From assembly GCA_002344215.1 (NCBI GenBank), contig DDSV01000023.1, positions 62,001-126,000 on the forward strand: DNA of 64,000 nucleotides. Reading direction: 5' to 3'. Under the pieces are notes generated by a model. That model saw only the letters and a list, made by a program, of their open reading frames with translations, was not told the origin of the DNA and did not search any database. Made by a program: the position numbers and the translations under genes. Below are positions 42,714 through 52,618 of this stretch, in pieces; the stretch's first letter is position 1; each line of letters opens with the position of its first letter. The DNA is from Akkermansiaceae bacterium UBA2381. GTDB lineage: Bacteria > Verrucomicrobiota > Verrucomicrobiia > Verrucomicrobiales > DEV007.

Positions 42714-45700
42714 ATGAAAAACGCCCTTGTTCTTTTCCTGCTGGTCGCTGCCGCCTCTCTGCAGGCCGAAACCAAACCGCTCAAGGCCCTGCTTGTTGCC
42801 GGCGGATGCTGTCATGACTACGCCAAACAGCACGAACTGCTTTTTAAGGGCATTCAGGCCCGCGCCAATGTGCAGGTCGATGTTGTCTGGACGGATGACA
42901 AGTCGGTGACTCCTCCTCTGCCGCTCTATGACAATCCCGATTGGGCCAGGGGATACGACGTCATTATTCACGATGAATGCGCCGCCGGAGCCAGGGATCT
43001 TGCCTTGTTAAAGCGCATCCTCGATGCCCATCAAACCGTGCCCGCGGTTCATCTGCACTGCGCGATGCACAGTTTCCGTACTGGAACGGACGGATGGTTC
43101 AAGCACCTTGGTATCCAATCCGCCTCCCATGGTCCTCAGGAGTCCATTGAGATTACCTACGTCGACAAAGAGCATCCGATCACGAAGCCTCTCGCTGATT
43201 GGACTACGATCAAAGAGGAACTCTACAACAATGTGAATGTTTTCGATGCGCATCCGCTCGCGATGGGGAAACAGATGGTAAAAGGGACCGCGGTTAATTC
43301 CATTGTCGCCTGGACCAACGAGAAGTCCGGTGCCCGCAGTTTCAGCACGACCATAGGGCATAACAACGACACCGTCGCCGACGCCCGCTATCTTGACCTC
43401 GTCACTCGCGGTCTCCTCTGGGCCTGCGGTAAACTCGAGACGCCCGGTTATCTGGGCACGGCCTTTACCGGGAAAAACGTGGTCACCTTTGTCCCGGCGA
43501 ATCCCGTCCCCCCGGCACCACCGAAGGCGGCCGCGCCGGCTCCCGCGCCGAAAGACGCGACACTTGCCACCGTCACCGCGAGCAGCGAGGAGACGGGCAA
43601 AAACAATCTCGTCTGGCACGCCATCGACGGGAACCGGGACACCCGCTGGTGCGCCGCGAACGGATCGCCGCCGCAGTGGCTTCAACTCGAATTCGAGAAA
43701 CCGCAGACCCTGACTGAAGCCAAAATCGCATGGGAGAGCGGCAACAATGCCTATAAGACCCGGCTCGAAGCTTCAACCGACGGCAAGGCCTGGACCGTCC
43801 TCGCCGATCTGACAAGTGAACCCAAACCCGGCGACACCCACGCGATCTTCGAAGCCAGGGACGTGAAGTTCCTCAAGATCACCTGCACTGGAACCAGCAC
43901 CGGCGGATGGGCGAGCATTCGCGAGATTTCCCTGGTTGGCCCCACCCTGACAAAACTCCATCCCAAGCTCGACGCGAAGCAGCAGGCTGCCGCGGCCAAA
44001 GAAGCCGACCCTTATGCCAAGAGCGGCAACATCGCGCCGAAGATCGTGAAGCTTTCCGCTTCCGAGGAAGCCGAAATCCTGAAGGATGTGAAGGTGCCTG
44101 ACGGATTTAATGTCTCTCTCTTCTCCAACTGGCAGGCCGCCAACTACCCCGTCTACGTCGGCGCCGCGCCCAACGGAGATCTCTACGTCTCCAGTGACGG
44201 CAACGGCTCCCTCGGTCGCGAACCGGGCCGGGGACGGGTCCTCCGACTCCGCGACAAGGACGGTGACGGGCGCGCCGACGAGGTGACCGAGTTCATCAAG
44301 AACGTCGATTCTCCGCGCGGACTCATCTGGGACCACGATCGGCTTTACCTGCTCCACCCGCCGCACATCAGCGTGTATTTTGACCGCGACGGCGATGGCA
44401 TCTCCGAGGAATCGAAGAAACTCATCGACGGCATCGCCTTCGACTTTTCAGGACGTCCCGCCGACCACACCACGAACGGACTTGAACTCGGCATCGATGG
44501 CTGGATTTACGTGGCCGGAGGCGACTTCGGATTTATGAAGGCGACCGGCACCGACGGACGCACCCTCCAGCACCGCGCCGGCGGTGTCATCCGCTTCCGT
44601 CCTGATGGTTCGGGACTCGAGATCTACGCCACCGGCACCCGCAACATCCTCGGCACCCCGATGAGCCCGCTCTGCGACCTCTTCGCCCGCGACAACACCA
44701 ATGACGGCGGTGGCTGGGACGTGCGTTTCCACCACTTCTCCGGACTTGAGGACCACGGTTACCCCCGCCTCTACAAGAACTTCGGCGACGAGCATGTCCC
44801 GCCTCTCGCCGACTACGGAGGCGGTTCCGGGTGCGGATCCGTCTATCTGCACGAGCCCGGCTTCCCCGACGAGTGGAACGGTGCTCCCATCACCTGCGAC
44901 TGGGGACGGGCCGGATCCTTTCACCACACCGTCCAGCGCCAGGGGGCAAGCTTTGCCGAGGTTACCGAACCCCGCACTTTCATCGGTATGACCCGGCCCA
45001 CCGACGCCGATGTCGACGGGATGAGCGCCGTCTACCAGGCAAGCTGGAAAGGACCCGCGACCTTCAAGTGGGAGGGCCCCGAGGTGGGCTACATTGTCAG
45101 GGTCACTCCGAAGGAATTCAAACCCGAGCCGTTGCCTGATTTTGAGAAGCTGAGCGACACCGAACTGGTTGCTGCGCTCGATTCTCCGAGTCACATCCGC
45201 ACCTTGACCGCGCAACGGACACTGTTGCGTCGCGAGCCGAACCCTGTTCTATCCGAGGCACTCCTGGCGCTGGCGAAGAATCCTGACAAAGATCTCAAGG
45301 CACGAGTTGCCGCGATTTATGCGATTTCCCAACGCGGTGACTCCGCGACTGACGCGCTGGATGCTATTCGGCAGGATGAAGACCTTGCTCCCTATGTTCT
45401 CCGCGCTGCCGGTGATTTTCCGACTCTTCCGGTGGAGTGGATCTCCGATGCAGCGAAGAGTGAGGATCCCCGCACCCGCAGTGAAGCTGCGGTAGCCGCC
45501 GCCCGCGTGATGCTGAAGCAGGCAGCCCCTTCCGTCGCCACCCTCCTCGCCGACTCCGATCCGCGCATCGCCCACACTGCCTTCCAGGCTCTCGCCCGTC
45601 TCGGCGCGAAGGACGCCGCCCTCGAAGCGCTCCTTTCCGGCCCGAATCCGAAAGGCGCCGCTTTCGCCCTCATGCGCATGCACGATGTCCCCGGAATCGT

Positions 45701-47177
45701 CGATGACCTGATTGCCAAACTCACCGCCGAAAAACGTCCCGAGATCCGCCAGCTCCTCCTTGCCACCCTCTGCCGCCTCGCCCAGCGCGAAGGCGAATGG
45801 ACAGGCGATAGTTGGGGGACACGTCCCGACACCCGTGGTCCCTACTACCAGCCGGTGAAGTGGGCGGAGACCGACAAGATCCTCGCCGCGCTCAAAACGA
45901 CTCTCGACGCCGCTTCGCCCGAGGAGGCCTCCTTCCTCGTGAAAGAAATGAGCCGCAACCGGCTCCAGTCGAACGACGCGCTCATGCGCATCCTCAGTCT
46001 TGCGAAGGACAATCCCTCCATCGTTCCCGACGCCGTGCAGCAGCTTGCCACTGCAGAGTCCATTCCGGCCGAGGGAATTGCCATTCTGCTCGCTGCCGCC
46101 AAAAACGCCGAGTCCGATCCGGCGACGCTTTCCCGTGCCGTCCTTGCCCTGGTGAAACTGGACGGAGACGAGCCCTTCAATGCGACCCTTTCCGCCTTTA
46201 CCGGTCTCACTGCCAAAGTCGACGAATTGCGCGCCGCGGTGAAAGTCGCCGGAGAGAACCCCGATCCGGTCAAGGCGAAGAGTGATCAGAAGTATGCCCG
46301 CACCGCCCTCACTGATGCCGAAAAGAATCTTGATGATGCGGTCTACGCTTTTCTCCAGTCGCCCAAGCTTGAGAATCATCACCTCGCTCTCGAGAAGATC
46401 GCTGTGGAGAAACCCGGCACGCCCGAGGGCTTCTGGTCACACGCCGCCGTCATCGCCCTCGCCTCGCGCACAGTGGGTTCACCCGAGTCGCGCGAGCTTT
46501 CGAAAAAAGCACTCGACCTCGCCTGGAACGTGCCGGCCCAGAAGGCGGTTCTCATCGCCGCGGCGGTGAAGACGAAGAATCGCTCCCTCGACGACCGTAT
46601 TCTTGTCGCGGTGAACGATGTCGATCCTGCCGTGGCGAAGGCCGCCAGGGCAGCGGTGAAGGATCTCAAGCTTCAGGCCAAAGGTGAGGACAAAACACCG
46701 AAGATCGCGACCCTCGCGCCTGACAAAGCCCTCGCCGAAGTCCTCGCCCACAAGGGAGGCGACGTTGCCCTGGGTGAATCGGTCTTTGCACGGGCCACTT
46801 GCAGTGCCTGTCACACCGTGAGCCAGAGTGAAAAGCCGAAGGGACCCTACCTCGGCAATATCGTCGAGACCTACAAGCGTCCCGACCTCGCCCTCAATAT
46901 TCTCGATCCGAACAAGACAATCGCCCAGGGTTTCGCCACGAATGTGATCACTCTGAAAGACGGATCCATGCAGATGGGATTTGTCACCGACGAGCAGGGC
47001 GAAAAAGTCACTCTGCGCGACATTGCCTCGCAGGAGCACCCGATCGCCAAGGCCGAGATCACCAAGCGCGAAACCCTACCCACGAGCATGATGCCCCCGG
47101 GTTTGATGGGCAACTTCACCGTCCACGAAATGGCCAGCCTGCTCGACTACCTCGAGTCACTTGTTAAGAAAAAGTAG
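42714..47177 (+). CDS. Giant PVC-type heme-binding CxxCH protein with ThuA domain
   Basis: A 1487-residue exported protein. After a signal peptide (MKNALVLFLLVAAASLQA) comes a ThuA-like glutamine-amidotransferase-fold domain (LLVAGGCCHDYAKQHE, HLHCAMHSFRTG), then an Ala/Pro linker, an F5/8 type C-like carbohydrate-binding domain (HAIDGNRDTRWCAANG), a beta-propeller with NHL/PQQ-like repeats (YVGAAPNGDLYVSSDGNG, GLELGIDGWIYVAGGDFGF), HEAT-like helical repeats, and finally a cytochrome c site ATCSACHTV (Cys1363, Cys1366, His1367). Such proteins are a hallmark of Planctomycetes and Verrucomicrobia and are presumed to oxidise sugars or polyols in the periplasm. Confidence 0.9.
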   Translation: MKNALVLFLLVAAASLQAETKPLKALLVAGGCCHDYAKQHELLFKGIQARANVQVDVVWTDDKSVTPPLPLYDNPDWARGYDVIIHDECAAGARDLALLKRILDAHQTVPAVHLHCAMHSFRTGTDGWFKHLGIQSASHGPQESIEITYVDKEHPITKPLADWTTIKEELYNNVNVFDAHPLAMGKQMVKGTAVNSIVAWTNEKSGARSFSTTIGHNNDTVADARYLDLVTRGLLWACGKLETPGYLGTAFTGKNVVTFVPANPVPPAPPKAAAPAPAPKDATLATVTASSEETGKNNLVWHAIDGNRDTRWCAANGSPPQWLQLEFEKPQTLTEAKIAWESGNNAYKTRLEASTDGKAWTVLADLTSEPKPGDTHAIFEARDVKFLKITCTGTSTGGWASIREISLVGPTLTKLHPKLDAKQQAAAAKEADPYAKSGNIAPKIVKLSASEEAEILKDVKVPDGFNVSLFSNWQAANYPVYVGAAPNGDLYVSSDGNGSLGREPGRGRVLRLRDKDGDGRADEVTEFIKNVDSPRGLIWDHDRLYLLHPPHISVYFDRDGDGISEESKKLIDGIAFDFSGRPADHTTNGLELGIDGWIYVAGGDFGFMKATGTDGRTLQHRAGGVIRFRPDGSGLEIYATGTRNILGTPMSPLCDLFARDNTNDGGGWDVRFHHFSGLEDHGYPRLYKNFGDEHVPPLADYGGGSGCGSVYLHEPGFPDEWNGAPITCDWGRAGSFHHTVQRQGASFAEVTEPRTFIGMTRPTDADVDGMSAVYQASWKGPATFKWEGPEVGYIVRVTPKEFKPEPLPDFEKLSDTELVAALDSPSHIRTLTAQRTLLRREPNPVLSEALLALAKNPDKDLKARVAAIYAISQRGDSATDALDAIRQDEDLAPYVLRAAGDFPTLPVEWISDAAKSEDPRTRSEAAVAAARVMLKQAAPSVATLLADSDPRIAHTAFQALARLGAKDAALEALLSGPNPKGAAFALMRMHDVPGIVDDLIAKLTAEKRPEIRQLLLATLCRLAQREGEWTGDSWGTRPDTRGPYYQPVKWAETDKILAALKTTLDAASPEEASFLVKEMSRNRLQSNDALMRILSLAKDNPSIVPDAVQQLATAESIPAEGIAILLAAAKNAESDPATLSRAVLALVKLDGDEPFNATLSAFTGLTAKVDELRAAVKVAGENPDPVKAKSDQKYARTALTDAEKNLDDAVYAFLQSPKLENHHLALEKIAVEKPGTPEGFWSHAAVIALASRTVGSPESRELSKKALDLAWNVPAQKAVLIAAAVKTKNRSLDDRILVAVNDVDPAVAKAARAAVKDLKLQAKGEDKTPKIATLAPDKALAEVLAHKGGDVALGESVFARATCSACHTVSQSEKPKGPYLGNIVETYKRPDLALNILDPNKTIAQGFATNVITLKDGSMQMGFVTDEQGEKVTLRDIASQEHPIAKAEITKRETLPTSMMPPGLMGNFTVHEMASLLDYLESLVKKK

Positions 47178-47197
47178 AACAGGTCTCCGGCCTGTTT
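47178..47197 (+). terminator. Weak hairpin after the CxxCH gene
   Basis: AACAGG (47178-47183) pairs with CCTGTT (47191-47196) across a 7-base loop, followed by only three T residues. It begins at the base after the stop codon. It is a weak terminator at best. The remaining 190 bp to the next gene show no clear promoter. Confidence 0.4.
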
Positions 47198-47386
47198 ATC
47201 GACGGTAAACGACCCCGGAACTGACTGTTTCGTGGGCATTATCGTGCGGAAATGACTCTTGACCGTCTGAGTCTCTGATGTTCTCCTGAACGGAGTATTG
47301 GAGAGACTTCTCCATTCCCGAGCCCTTCGCAGGGGACGCCCCGTCGCAGAGGAGTCAGTCTTCAGGCAACAAAACCCGGATATACG

Positions 47387-48583
47387 ATGAAAAAAGTGAT
47401 CGGTTTCTTTTTTGTTCTCTCTCTCACCTTATCGGCGCAGGACGCCTCCGAGTTCCGAAAGTGGAAAGACACCCGGGGAAACGTGATCGAAGCCAAGCTG
47501 CTCAAGGACAACGGAAACGGGACTATCAATATTCAAAAGAGTGACGGTTGGCGCGGGGATGTGCCGCTTAATCTTCTGAGCGCCGAAGATCAGGAGTATG
47601 TGAAAACGGCGGGGCTGGCTGCTTCGCTGGATTCGGCTGAGCCCGTGTTGTCGAAGGATTTTGAGGTGTTCAGGATCCGGCAGGAAAAAGTTCCCGGCTA
47701 TATCGGGACCAAGAATGGATGGGAACACGGGATCGAGTGCATTGAGGCCGAGCTTCGCTACCACGGATCGACACCCCTGAGCGAAGTACTCGTGAAGGCG
47801 TATTTTTACGACAAGGATGGCGAGGAGATTGAGCGTTTCAAGGCCCCTCCGAGGAGGCAGGATGAATCCGGCAAATACGTGACGATGCCGGAGCGATTTG
47901 AACCGGGAGGGAAGTATCATGTCTACTTTCCCATCTCCACGGCGATCAATGAAAGAAGATGGAAAACCGTATTGATCGTGTTTGGAAACAAGTCGGAAGC
48001 GGGTGCCCTCGCAGATCCAAAATCCGATCTGATGACGCTCAACTTTGATGAGAAGAAACTCCTTTTCCCCGATTGGGATCCTGCCCTGGTCGAAAAAATG
48101 GCCACAGAAACCGAAGCGCCCGGCGTGGAATCGGCATCCGTGAATCTGGTGCCCGAGATAAAATCAATCAAACGTGAGGAGACTCCTCACAGTGTCTCAG
48201 TTGACGGCAAGTGGGAGTCGAAATACGACAGCTTGGCCACGGAGATTCGGGTGAAGGGAGAACTCCCGAAAAAGATCACCGCCAAGGCCTACTTTTTCAG
48301 TGAATCCAAAGCACTTGTCGCCACCCGTAATGGACCGGCGCTGGCGAATCTCGGACAATCGAGATACGTCGGGCTTCCCATCATCGCGGATGCCAACGAA
48401 TGGTATCCGGTCTACTTCCCTATCAACAAAGAGCTCCAGAAATTAGAGTGGAGTTGGGCGGTTGTCGCTTTTGAGGCTGATGGGAAGGTGGCTGCGGAAG
48501 TCTTCGGACCACGGGGGGTTGGTGTCACCGATTTCAAATTTCCGGGAAGTGAAAAAATTGTGGCCAAGGAAGAGCCGAAGTAA
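47387..48583 (+). CDS. Exported SLA1-homology-domain protein
   Basis: A 398-residue exported protein with a signal peptide (MKKVIGFFFVLSLTLSA). The segment EFRKWKDTRGNVIEAKLL...DVPLNLLSAEDQEYV near residues 21-70 is an SLA1-homology domain 1, which in eukaryotes binds NPFxD peptides and in Planctomycetes/Verrucomicrobia occurs in secreted proteins of unknown role. The remaining part has two similar segments (VKAYFYDKDGEEIERFKAPP and AKAYFFSESKALVATRNGP), suggesting an internal repeat of a beta-rich domain. It is likely periplasmic or outer-membrane associated. No partner genes were identified. Confidence 0.7.
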   Translation: MKKVIGFFFVLSLTLSAQDASEFRKWKDTRGNVIEAKLLKDNGNGTINIQKSDGWRGDVPLNLLSAEDQEYVKTAGLAASLDSAEPVLSKDFEVFRIRQEKVPGYIGTKNGWEHGIECIEAELRYHGSTPLSEVLVKAYFYDKDGEEIERFKAPPRRQDESGKYVTMPERFEPGGKYHVYFPISTAINERRWKTVLIVFGNKSEAGALADPKSDLMTLNFDEKKLLFPDWDPALVEKMATETEAPGVESASVNLVPEIKSIKREETPHSVSVDGKWESKYDSLATEIRVKGELPKKITAKAYFFSESKALVATRNGPALANLGQSRYVGLPIIADANEWYPVYFPINKELQKLEWSWAVVAFEADGKVAAEVFGPRGVGVTDFKFPGSEKIVAKEEPK

Positions 48584-48632
48584 GGCCCGAGCCCGCCCTT
48601 GAATCTTGGCCCGTGCGCGTCGACCTTTCGCG

Positions 48633-49760
48633 ATGCCATCCCAGTACATCATGATTGGAGGTTTCCTCGGGGCGGGGAAAACCACGTTGATTCAGCGCTT
48701 CGCACGCTACCTCGATGAGCGGGGCACCCGGGTGGGTCTCATCACCAATGATCAGGGTGCCGGTCTCGTCGATTCGGCGATCGGGCGTTCGAATCAGTTT
48801 CCCGTTGAGGAAATCTCCGGCGGATGTTTTTGCTGTCGTTTCAACTCCCTGATCGACGCCGCCACCACCCTGACCGAAGCGAATCGTCCCGATGTCTTTC
48901 TCGCCGAGCCGGTGGGGAGTTGCACCGATCTGGTCGCCACGGTGAGTCTTCCGCTTCAGAAAATCTACGGCGATGATTACCGGGTCGCTCCGCTCAGTGT
49001 GCTCGTGGATCCCGTCCGGGCCGGACAGATTCTCGGTCTCGCGGAGGGAAGGAAATTTTCCGAGAACGTTCTCTACATTTATCGGAAACAGCTCGAAGAG
49101 GCCGAGTTCATTGTCGTGAACAAGCTCGATCTTCTCGATGAGACAAAGCGCTCTGAACTCGTTGCCGCCCTCGGCCGGGAGTTTCCTGAAGCGACGATCT
49201 TCGAAGTCTCGGCCCGCGAGGGAACCGGATGCGAAGCCTGGTTTGAAGCGGTCCTGAATGCGGAGATGAACACGAAGCGCTTTCTCGAAATCGACTACGA
49301 CCGCTACGGCGAGGGCGAGGCACTCCTCGGCTGGCTCAATGCCACCGTCGAGATCAAGTGCGATGGAAAGGCAGTGGATGAATTTGACGGAAATGAGTTG
49401 CTCGAATCCCTCGCGATGACGCTCAAGAGCCGACTCGAACAGGCCGGAGCGGAAGTCGCCCATCTCAAGATGACCCTGACGCCGATGGGAGATCCCTACG
49501 AAATTGCCGCGATCAACCTGGTGCGGGGCGATTCGTTGCCCGAGCTATCGCATCGGCTCTATGAACCGCTTGAGGACGGTGAACTGCTTCTCAATATTCG
49601 GGCTGAGGTCGATCCGGCGACTTTGGAGGAGGCGGCGCAGGGAGCGCTGGAGGAGGCGATCGCGGTGGCGCGCGGACTGCTCTTCCGTATTGCCCATCTG
49701 GAACATTTTCGACCCGGGATGCCGGTTCCGACTCATCGCCTCACGGCGGAAACTGTCTGA
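48633..49760 (+). CDS. CobW/COG0523-family GTPase (metal chaperone)
   Basis: A 375-residue G3E GTPase of the CobW/COG0523 family. The start at 48633 was chosen because the P-loop MIGGFLGAGKTTL (residues 7-19) needs no upstream residues. The metal-binding motif is GGCFCC (Cys64, Cys66, Cys67), and the G4 motif NKLDLLD lies near residue 160. COG0523 proteins deliver or sense Zn2+, Co2+ or nitrile hydratase metals. It sits 9 bp before an ABC permease gene, so a role in metal-linked uptake is possible. The window alone does not reveal the metal. Confidence 0.85.
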   Translation: MPSQYIMIGGFLGAGKTTLIQRFARYLDERGTRVGLITNDQGAGLVDSAIGRSNQFPVEEISGGCFCCRFNSLIDAATTLTEANRPDVFLAEPVGSCTDLVATVSLPLQKIYGDDYRVAPLSVLVDPVRAGQILGLAEGRKFSENVLYIYRKQLEEAEFIVVNKLDLLDETKRSELVAALGREFPEATIFEVSAREGTGCEAWFEAVLNAEMNTKRFLEIDYDRYGEGEALLGWLNATVEIKCDGKAVDEFDGNELLESLAMTLKSRLEQAGAEVAHLKMTLTPMGDPYEIAAINLVRGDSLPELSHRLYEPLEDGELLLNIRAEVDPATLEEAAQGALEEAIAVARGLLFRIAHLEHFRPGMPVPTHRLTAETV

Positions 49761-49769
49761 TTCACTACC

Positions 49770-50507
49770 GTGTTGAAATATCTCATCAGCACTGTGGTTT
49801 CGGTCGTTCTCCTCACGACCTTCTGTTTTGTTCTCTGGGTGGTCGCTTCCCATGATTACCATTGGGAGGCGATCCGGCCCTACTGGGGAAATCTGATCTC
49901 GGGTTGGTGGGTGACTTTACTCGTTTCAGCGGCAGCCCTCGTCCTCAGCGTCGTGATCGGGGTTCTCCTGACGGGAGGTCAACTCTCCGGGCACCGTTTA
50001 CCCTCAGTTCTCTGCCGGATCTTTGTTGAGTTTATTCGCGGCACACCGCTCCTCACCCAGATCCTGATCGGCTATTACCTGATTGCGAACTCGGTCGGTT
50101 GGGACAGTCGTTTCGGAGTCGGGGTCGTTGTGCTTTCCTGTTTTTCTGCTGCCTACCTTTCAGAGATCTTCCGCGGAGGGATCGAATCGATTCCGAGATC
50201 ACAGTGGCTCTCGGCCCGGGCCATCGGGTTTACCGGATGGCAGACCTATCGTTTCGTCGTGATCCCCCAGGCAATCCGCCGGGTCCTTCCGGCGTCGGCC
50301 GGCCAGTTTGCGAATCTCATCAAGGACTCGTCGCTGCTCTTTGTGATCAGCGTGCACGAGTTCACGATGCAGTCCCGCGAGATCAACGCGAATTCGTATT
50401 CCACCTTCGAGGCCTATCTGCCGCTGATCTTCGGCTATTTCCTGCTGACTTTCCCCATCTCCCTCTTGAGCCGTTATCTCGAGAACCGCTTCCGGTATGA
50501 GCATTGA
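49770..50507 (+). CDS. Amino-acid-type ABC transporter permease
   Basis: A 245-residue inner-membrane permease of the polar amino acid (HisM/GlnP) class, with about five transmembrane helices. The EAA loop SQWLSARAIGFTGWQTYRFVVIPQAI, which contacts the ATPase, is in place. The likely start is GTG at 49770 (a TTG follows at once). It overlaps the ATPase gene by 11 bp. A substrate-binding protein gene does not accompany the pair; one may lie elsewhere. Substrates could be amino acids or, given the neighbouring CobW gene, a metal chelate. Confidence 0.83.
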   Translation: MLKYLISTVVSVVLLTTFCFVLWVVASHDYHWEAIRPYWGNLISGWWVTLLVSAAALVLSVVIGVLLTGGQLSGHRLPSVLCRIFVEFIRGTPLLTQILIGYYLIANSVGWDSRFGVGVVVLSCFSAAYLSEIFRGGIESIPRSQWLSARAIGFTGWQTYRFVVIPQAIRRVLPASAGQFANLIKDSSLLFVISVHEFTMQSREINANSYSTFEAYLPLIFGYFLLTFPISLLSRYLENRFRYEH

Positions 50508-51231
50508 GATTCAACACCTGAGCCGGCATTACGGAGCGACCCGCGCGGTCGACGGGTTCTCGCTGCAACTCGATGATTCAGTGCAGGTGCTCGCCCTGAT
50601 CGGCCCATCGGGGGGCGGCAAATCGACCCTGCTCCGACTTCTCGGCGGTCTTGAGGTTCCGGATTCGGGGACAATCCGTCTGGACGGAAAGGAACTCCCT
50701 CACTCGGAGGATGGCCTCAGGGAATTCCGGAAGAGGAACGGCTTTCTTTTCCAGTCGTTTAATCTTTTTCCCCATCTCTCCGCTCTGGAGAACATCGTCC
50801 TGCCTCTTGTCGAGGTACACGGATGGACACGCGACCGTGCCCGCGACCGGGCGCAGGAGGTCGTGGAACGGTTCGGCATGTCCGCCCATCTCGGAAAGAT
50901 GCCGGCAGAGCTCTCCGGCGGCCAACAGCAGCGCATCGCCCTGGCCAGATCCATGGCGCACGAACCGGCCTTGCTGCTGCTGGACGAACCGACCTCCGCG
51001 CTCGATCCGGAGATGAAAGCCGAGGTTCTCGATGTGGTGGAGGAACTTTGTCAGGCAGGTCAGCGCATCATTCTTTCTACCCATGAGATGGGCTTTGCCC
51101 GCAGTTGTGCCGACGAGGTGGTCTTTTTGGCCCGGGGACAGCTGGTTGAGTCGGGGAAAGGGGAAACACTTTTCACCTCACCAAAGACGGAGGTGGTGCG
51201 TTCCTTTCTCGGCAAAGTGATGAAGTGGTAG
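50497..51231 (+). CDS. Amino-acid-type ABC transporter ATP-binding protein
   Basis: A 244-residue ABC ATPase of the HisP/GlnQ class. Walker A is GPSGGGKSTLLR, the Q-loop NGFLFQSFNLFPHLSA, the signature ELSGGQQQRIALARSM, the Walker B LLLLDEPTSALDPE, and the switch histidine STHEMGFAR. It overlaps the permease gene by 11 bp, so both are made in equal amounts. It provides energy for the import system. The C-terminus GKVMKW is close to the usual length. Confidence 0.9.
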   Translation: MSIEIQHLSRHYGATRAVDGFSLQLDDSVQVLALIGPSGGGKSTLLRLLGGLEVPDSGTIRLDGKELPHSEDGLREFRKRNGFLFQSFNLFPHLSALENIVLPLVEVHGWTRDRARDRAQEVVERFGMSAHLGKMPAELSGGQQQRIALARSMAHEPALLLLDEPTSALDPEMKAEVLDVVEELCQAGQRIILSTHEMGFARSCADEVVFLARGQLVESGKGETLFTSPKTEVVRSFLGKVMKW

Positions 51232-51271
51232 GACGTCTTTTTTCCCTCTTCCCTTCGTATCATTCCGAACC

Positions 51272-51721
51272 ATGATTACCGAGATCCTGATCCGCTATCT
51301 CCACTTCGTTTCGATCTTTGTCGTGTTTGCGGCGGTTCTTGGACAGCACCTGATCTTGCGCGGAACGATCACCCGGGCCCGGGTCGCGGTCGCGCAACGC
51401 TTCGATATCGCCTATGCGATCTCCGTTGTGCTGGTGCTGGCGACGGGGCTTGCGCAGTGGTTATGGATCGGCAAGCCGGCCGCCTTCTATTCCTCGAATC
51501 CCGTGTTCCACACCAAACTCACCCTTTTTCTGATCATTGGGATTGTCTCGATTTACCCGAGTGTGTTTCTCGGGAAAAACCGGAAGGGAGAGCAGAGCGA
51601 GGAAGTCGTAATTCCATCCGCCCTCGTCTGGAGTGTTAGGGTTGAGTTGCTGCTCCTCCTCTTGTTGCCGCTTTTGGCGACGCTCATGGCAAAGGGGATC
51701 GGTATTCCGGTGGTGGACTGA
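51272..51721 (+). CDS. DUF2214-family membrane protein
   Basis: A 149-residue protein with four transmembrane helices (starting LIRYLHFVSIFVVFAAVLG). The family features YAISVVLVLATGLAQWLW and NPVFHTKLTLFLIIGIVSIYPSVFLG match DUF2214. Members are found with no assigned role. It starts 40 bp after the ABC ATPase and ends 3 bp before the hydrolase gene, so it may belong to either unit. Confidence 0.75.
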   Translation: MITEILIRYLHFVSIFVVFAAVLGQHLILRGTITRARVAVAQRFDIAYAISVVLVLATGLAQWLWIGKPAAFYSSNPVFHTKLTLFLIIGIVSIYPSVFLGKNRKGEQSEEVVIPSALVWSVRVELLLLLLLPLLATLMAKGIGIPVVD

Positions 51722-51724
51722 ACC

Positions 51725-52618
51725 ATGGCACGCAGAGTATTTGGCGGCCTTTCGGAACTGGTGAGCTACGACAAAGCGATTTCGCATTTGCCGCCGGGAG
51801 ACCTTGTCGAGATTGAGGGGCAACGAATCCATGTAAGGGTGTCAGGTGAGGGGCCCACCCTCATTCTCCTGCATGGATTCATGGCCTCGGCCTACACTTT
51901 CCGGGAGATCATTCCAGTCCTCCAGGACTCCTTCCGGGTGGTCTCGATTGATCTCAACGGATTCGGTTATACGGAGCGTCCCAAGTCCGCCCGGGCCTAC
52001 CGGATCCAGGATCAAGCAGACCTCATTGTTCGGGTCATGGAAAAAATCGGTCTGCCTCCAGGCATTATTGTCGGGCACTCCTACGGCGGCATGGTCGCCT
52101 CAGTCATCGCGGTCCGTCATCCTGATTCCGTTCAGAAACTGATCCTCGTAAGCCCGCCCTCGGGCTTTGATCGCCTTCCCTGGTATCTTCACAGCCGCAT
52201 CGGGCAGGAATTGCTTTACCTGCTATGTCGCCGGGTGGTTTCCAATCCGAAAAGATATAAAGCACTCTCGAGCCGGGCTTTTTTCAGGGAGGGGATCTTG
52301 ACCGATGAGGTGTCCGAGACCTACCGGAATCAGTTGCTCATCGAGGGGGCACGATCTTCCTTTTTCGGGATCATGGAGGCCCTCATGGCCGGAGAGTTTC
52401 CCGGTATCGACTTTCGGGATCTTGAACATCCGGCCCTGGTCCTCGCCGGAGAACAGGATGCGGTCGTCCGATTAGAGAGCTGCCGTTCGCTGGCGGCAAA
52501 GTTTCGTCGGGGCAGGCTTGAGGTCATACCCGACTGCGGTCATTCCGCTTTCGAGGAGCGACCGGACGAGGTGATTGAGGCGATCCGGCGGTTTTATGGT
52601 GAAATGTCTCAGGATTGA
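51725..52618 (+). CDS. Alpha/beta hydrolase
   Basis: A 297-residue alpha/beta-hydrolase. The oxyanion-hole region ILLHGFMASAYTF (HGF type) and the nucleophile elbow VGHSYGGMVA (Ser119) are clear; the acid is probably the Asp in AGEQDAVVR and the base the His in IPDCGHSAFEERP. No signal peptide is present, so it acts in the cytosol. The substrate is unknown; the closest recognisable relatives are epoxide-hydrolase- or carboxyl-ester-hydrolase-like. It starts 3 bp after the DUF2214 gene and is followed by a palindromic element. Confidence 0.85.
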   Translation: MARRVFGGLSELVSYDKAISHLPPGDLVEIEGQRIHVRVSGEGPTLILLHGFMASAYTFREIIPVLQDSFRVVSIDLNGFGYTERPKSARAYRIQDQADLIVRVMEKIGLPPGIIVGHSYGGMVASVIAVRHPDSVQKLILVSPPSGFDRLPWYLHSRIGQELLYLLCRRVVSNPKRYKALSSRAFFREGILTDEVSETYRNQLLIEGARSSFFGIMEALMAGEFPGIDFRDLEHPALVLAGEQDAVVRLESCRSLAAKFRRGRLEVIPDCGHSAFEERPDEVIEAIRRFYGEMSQD

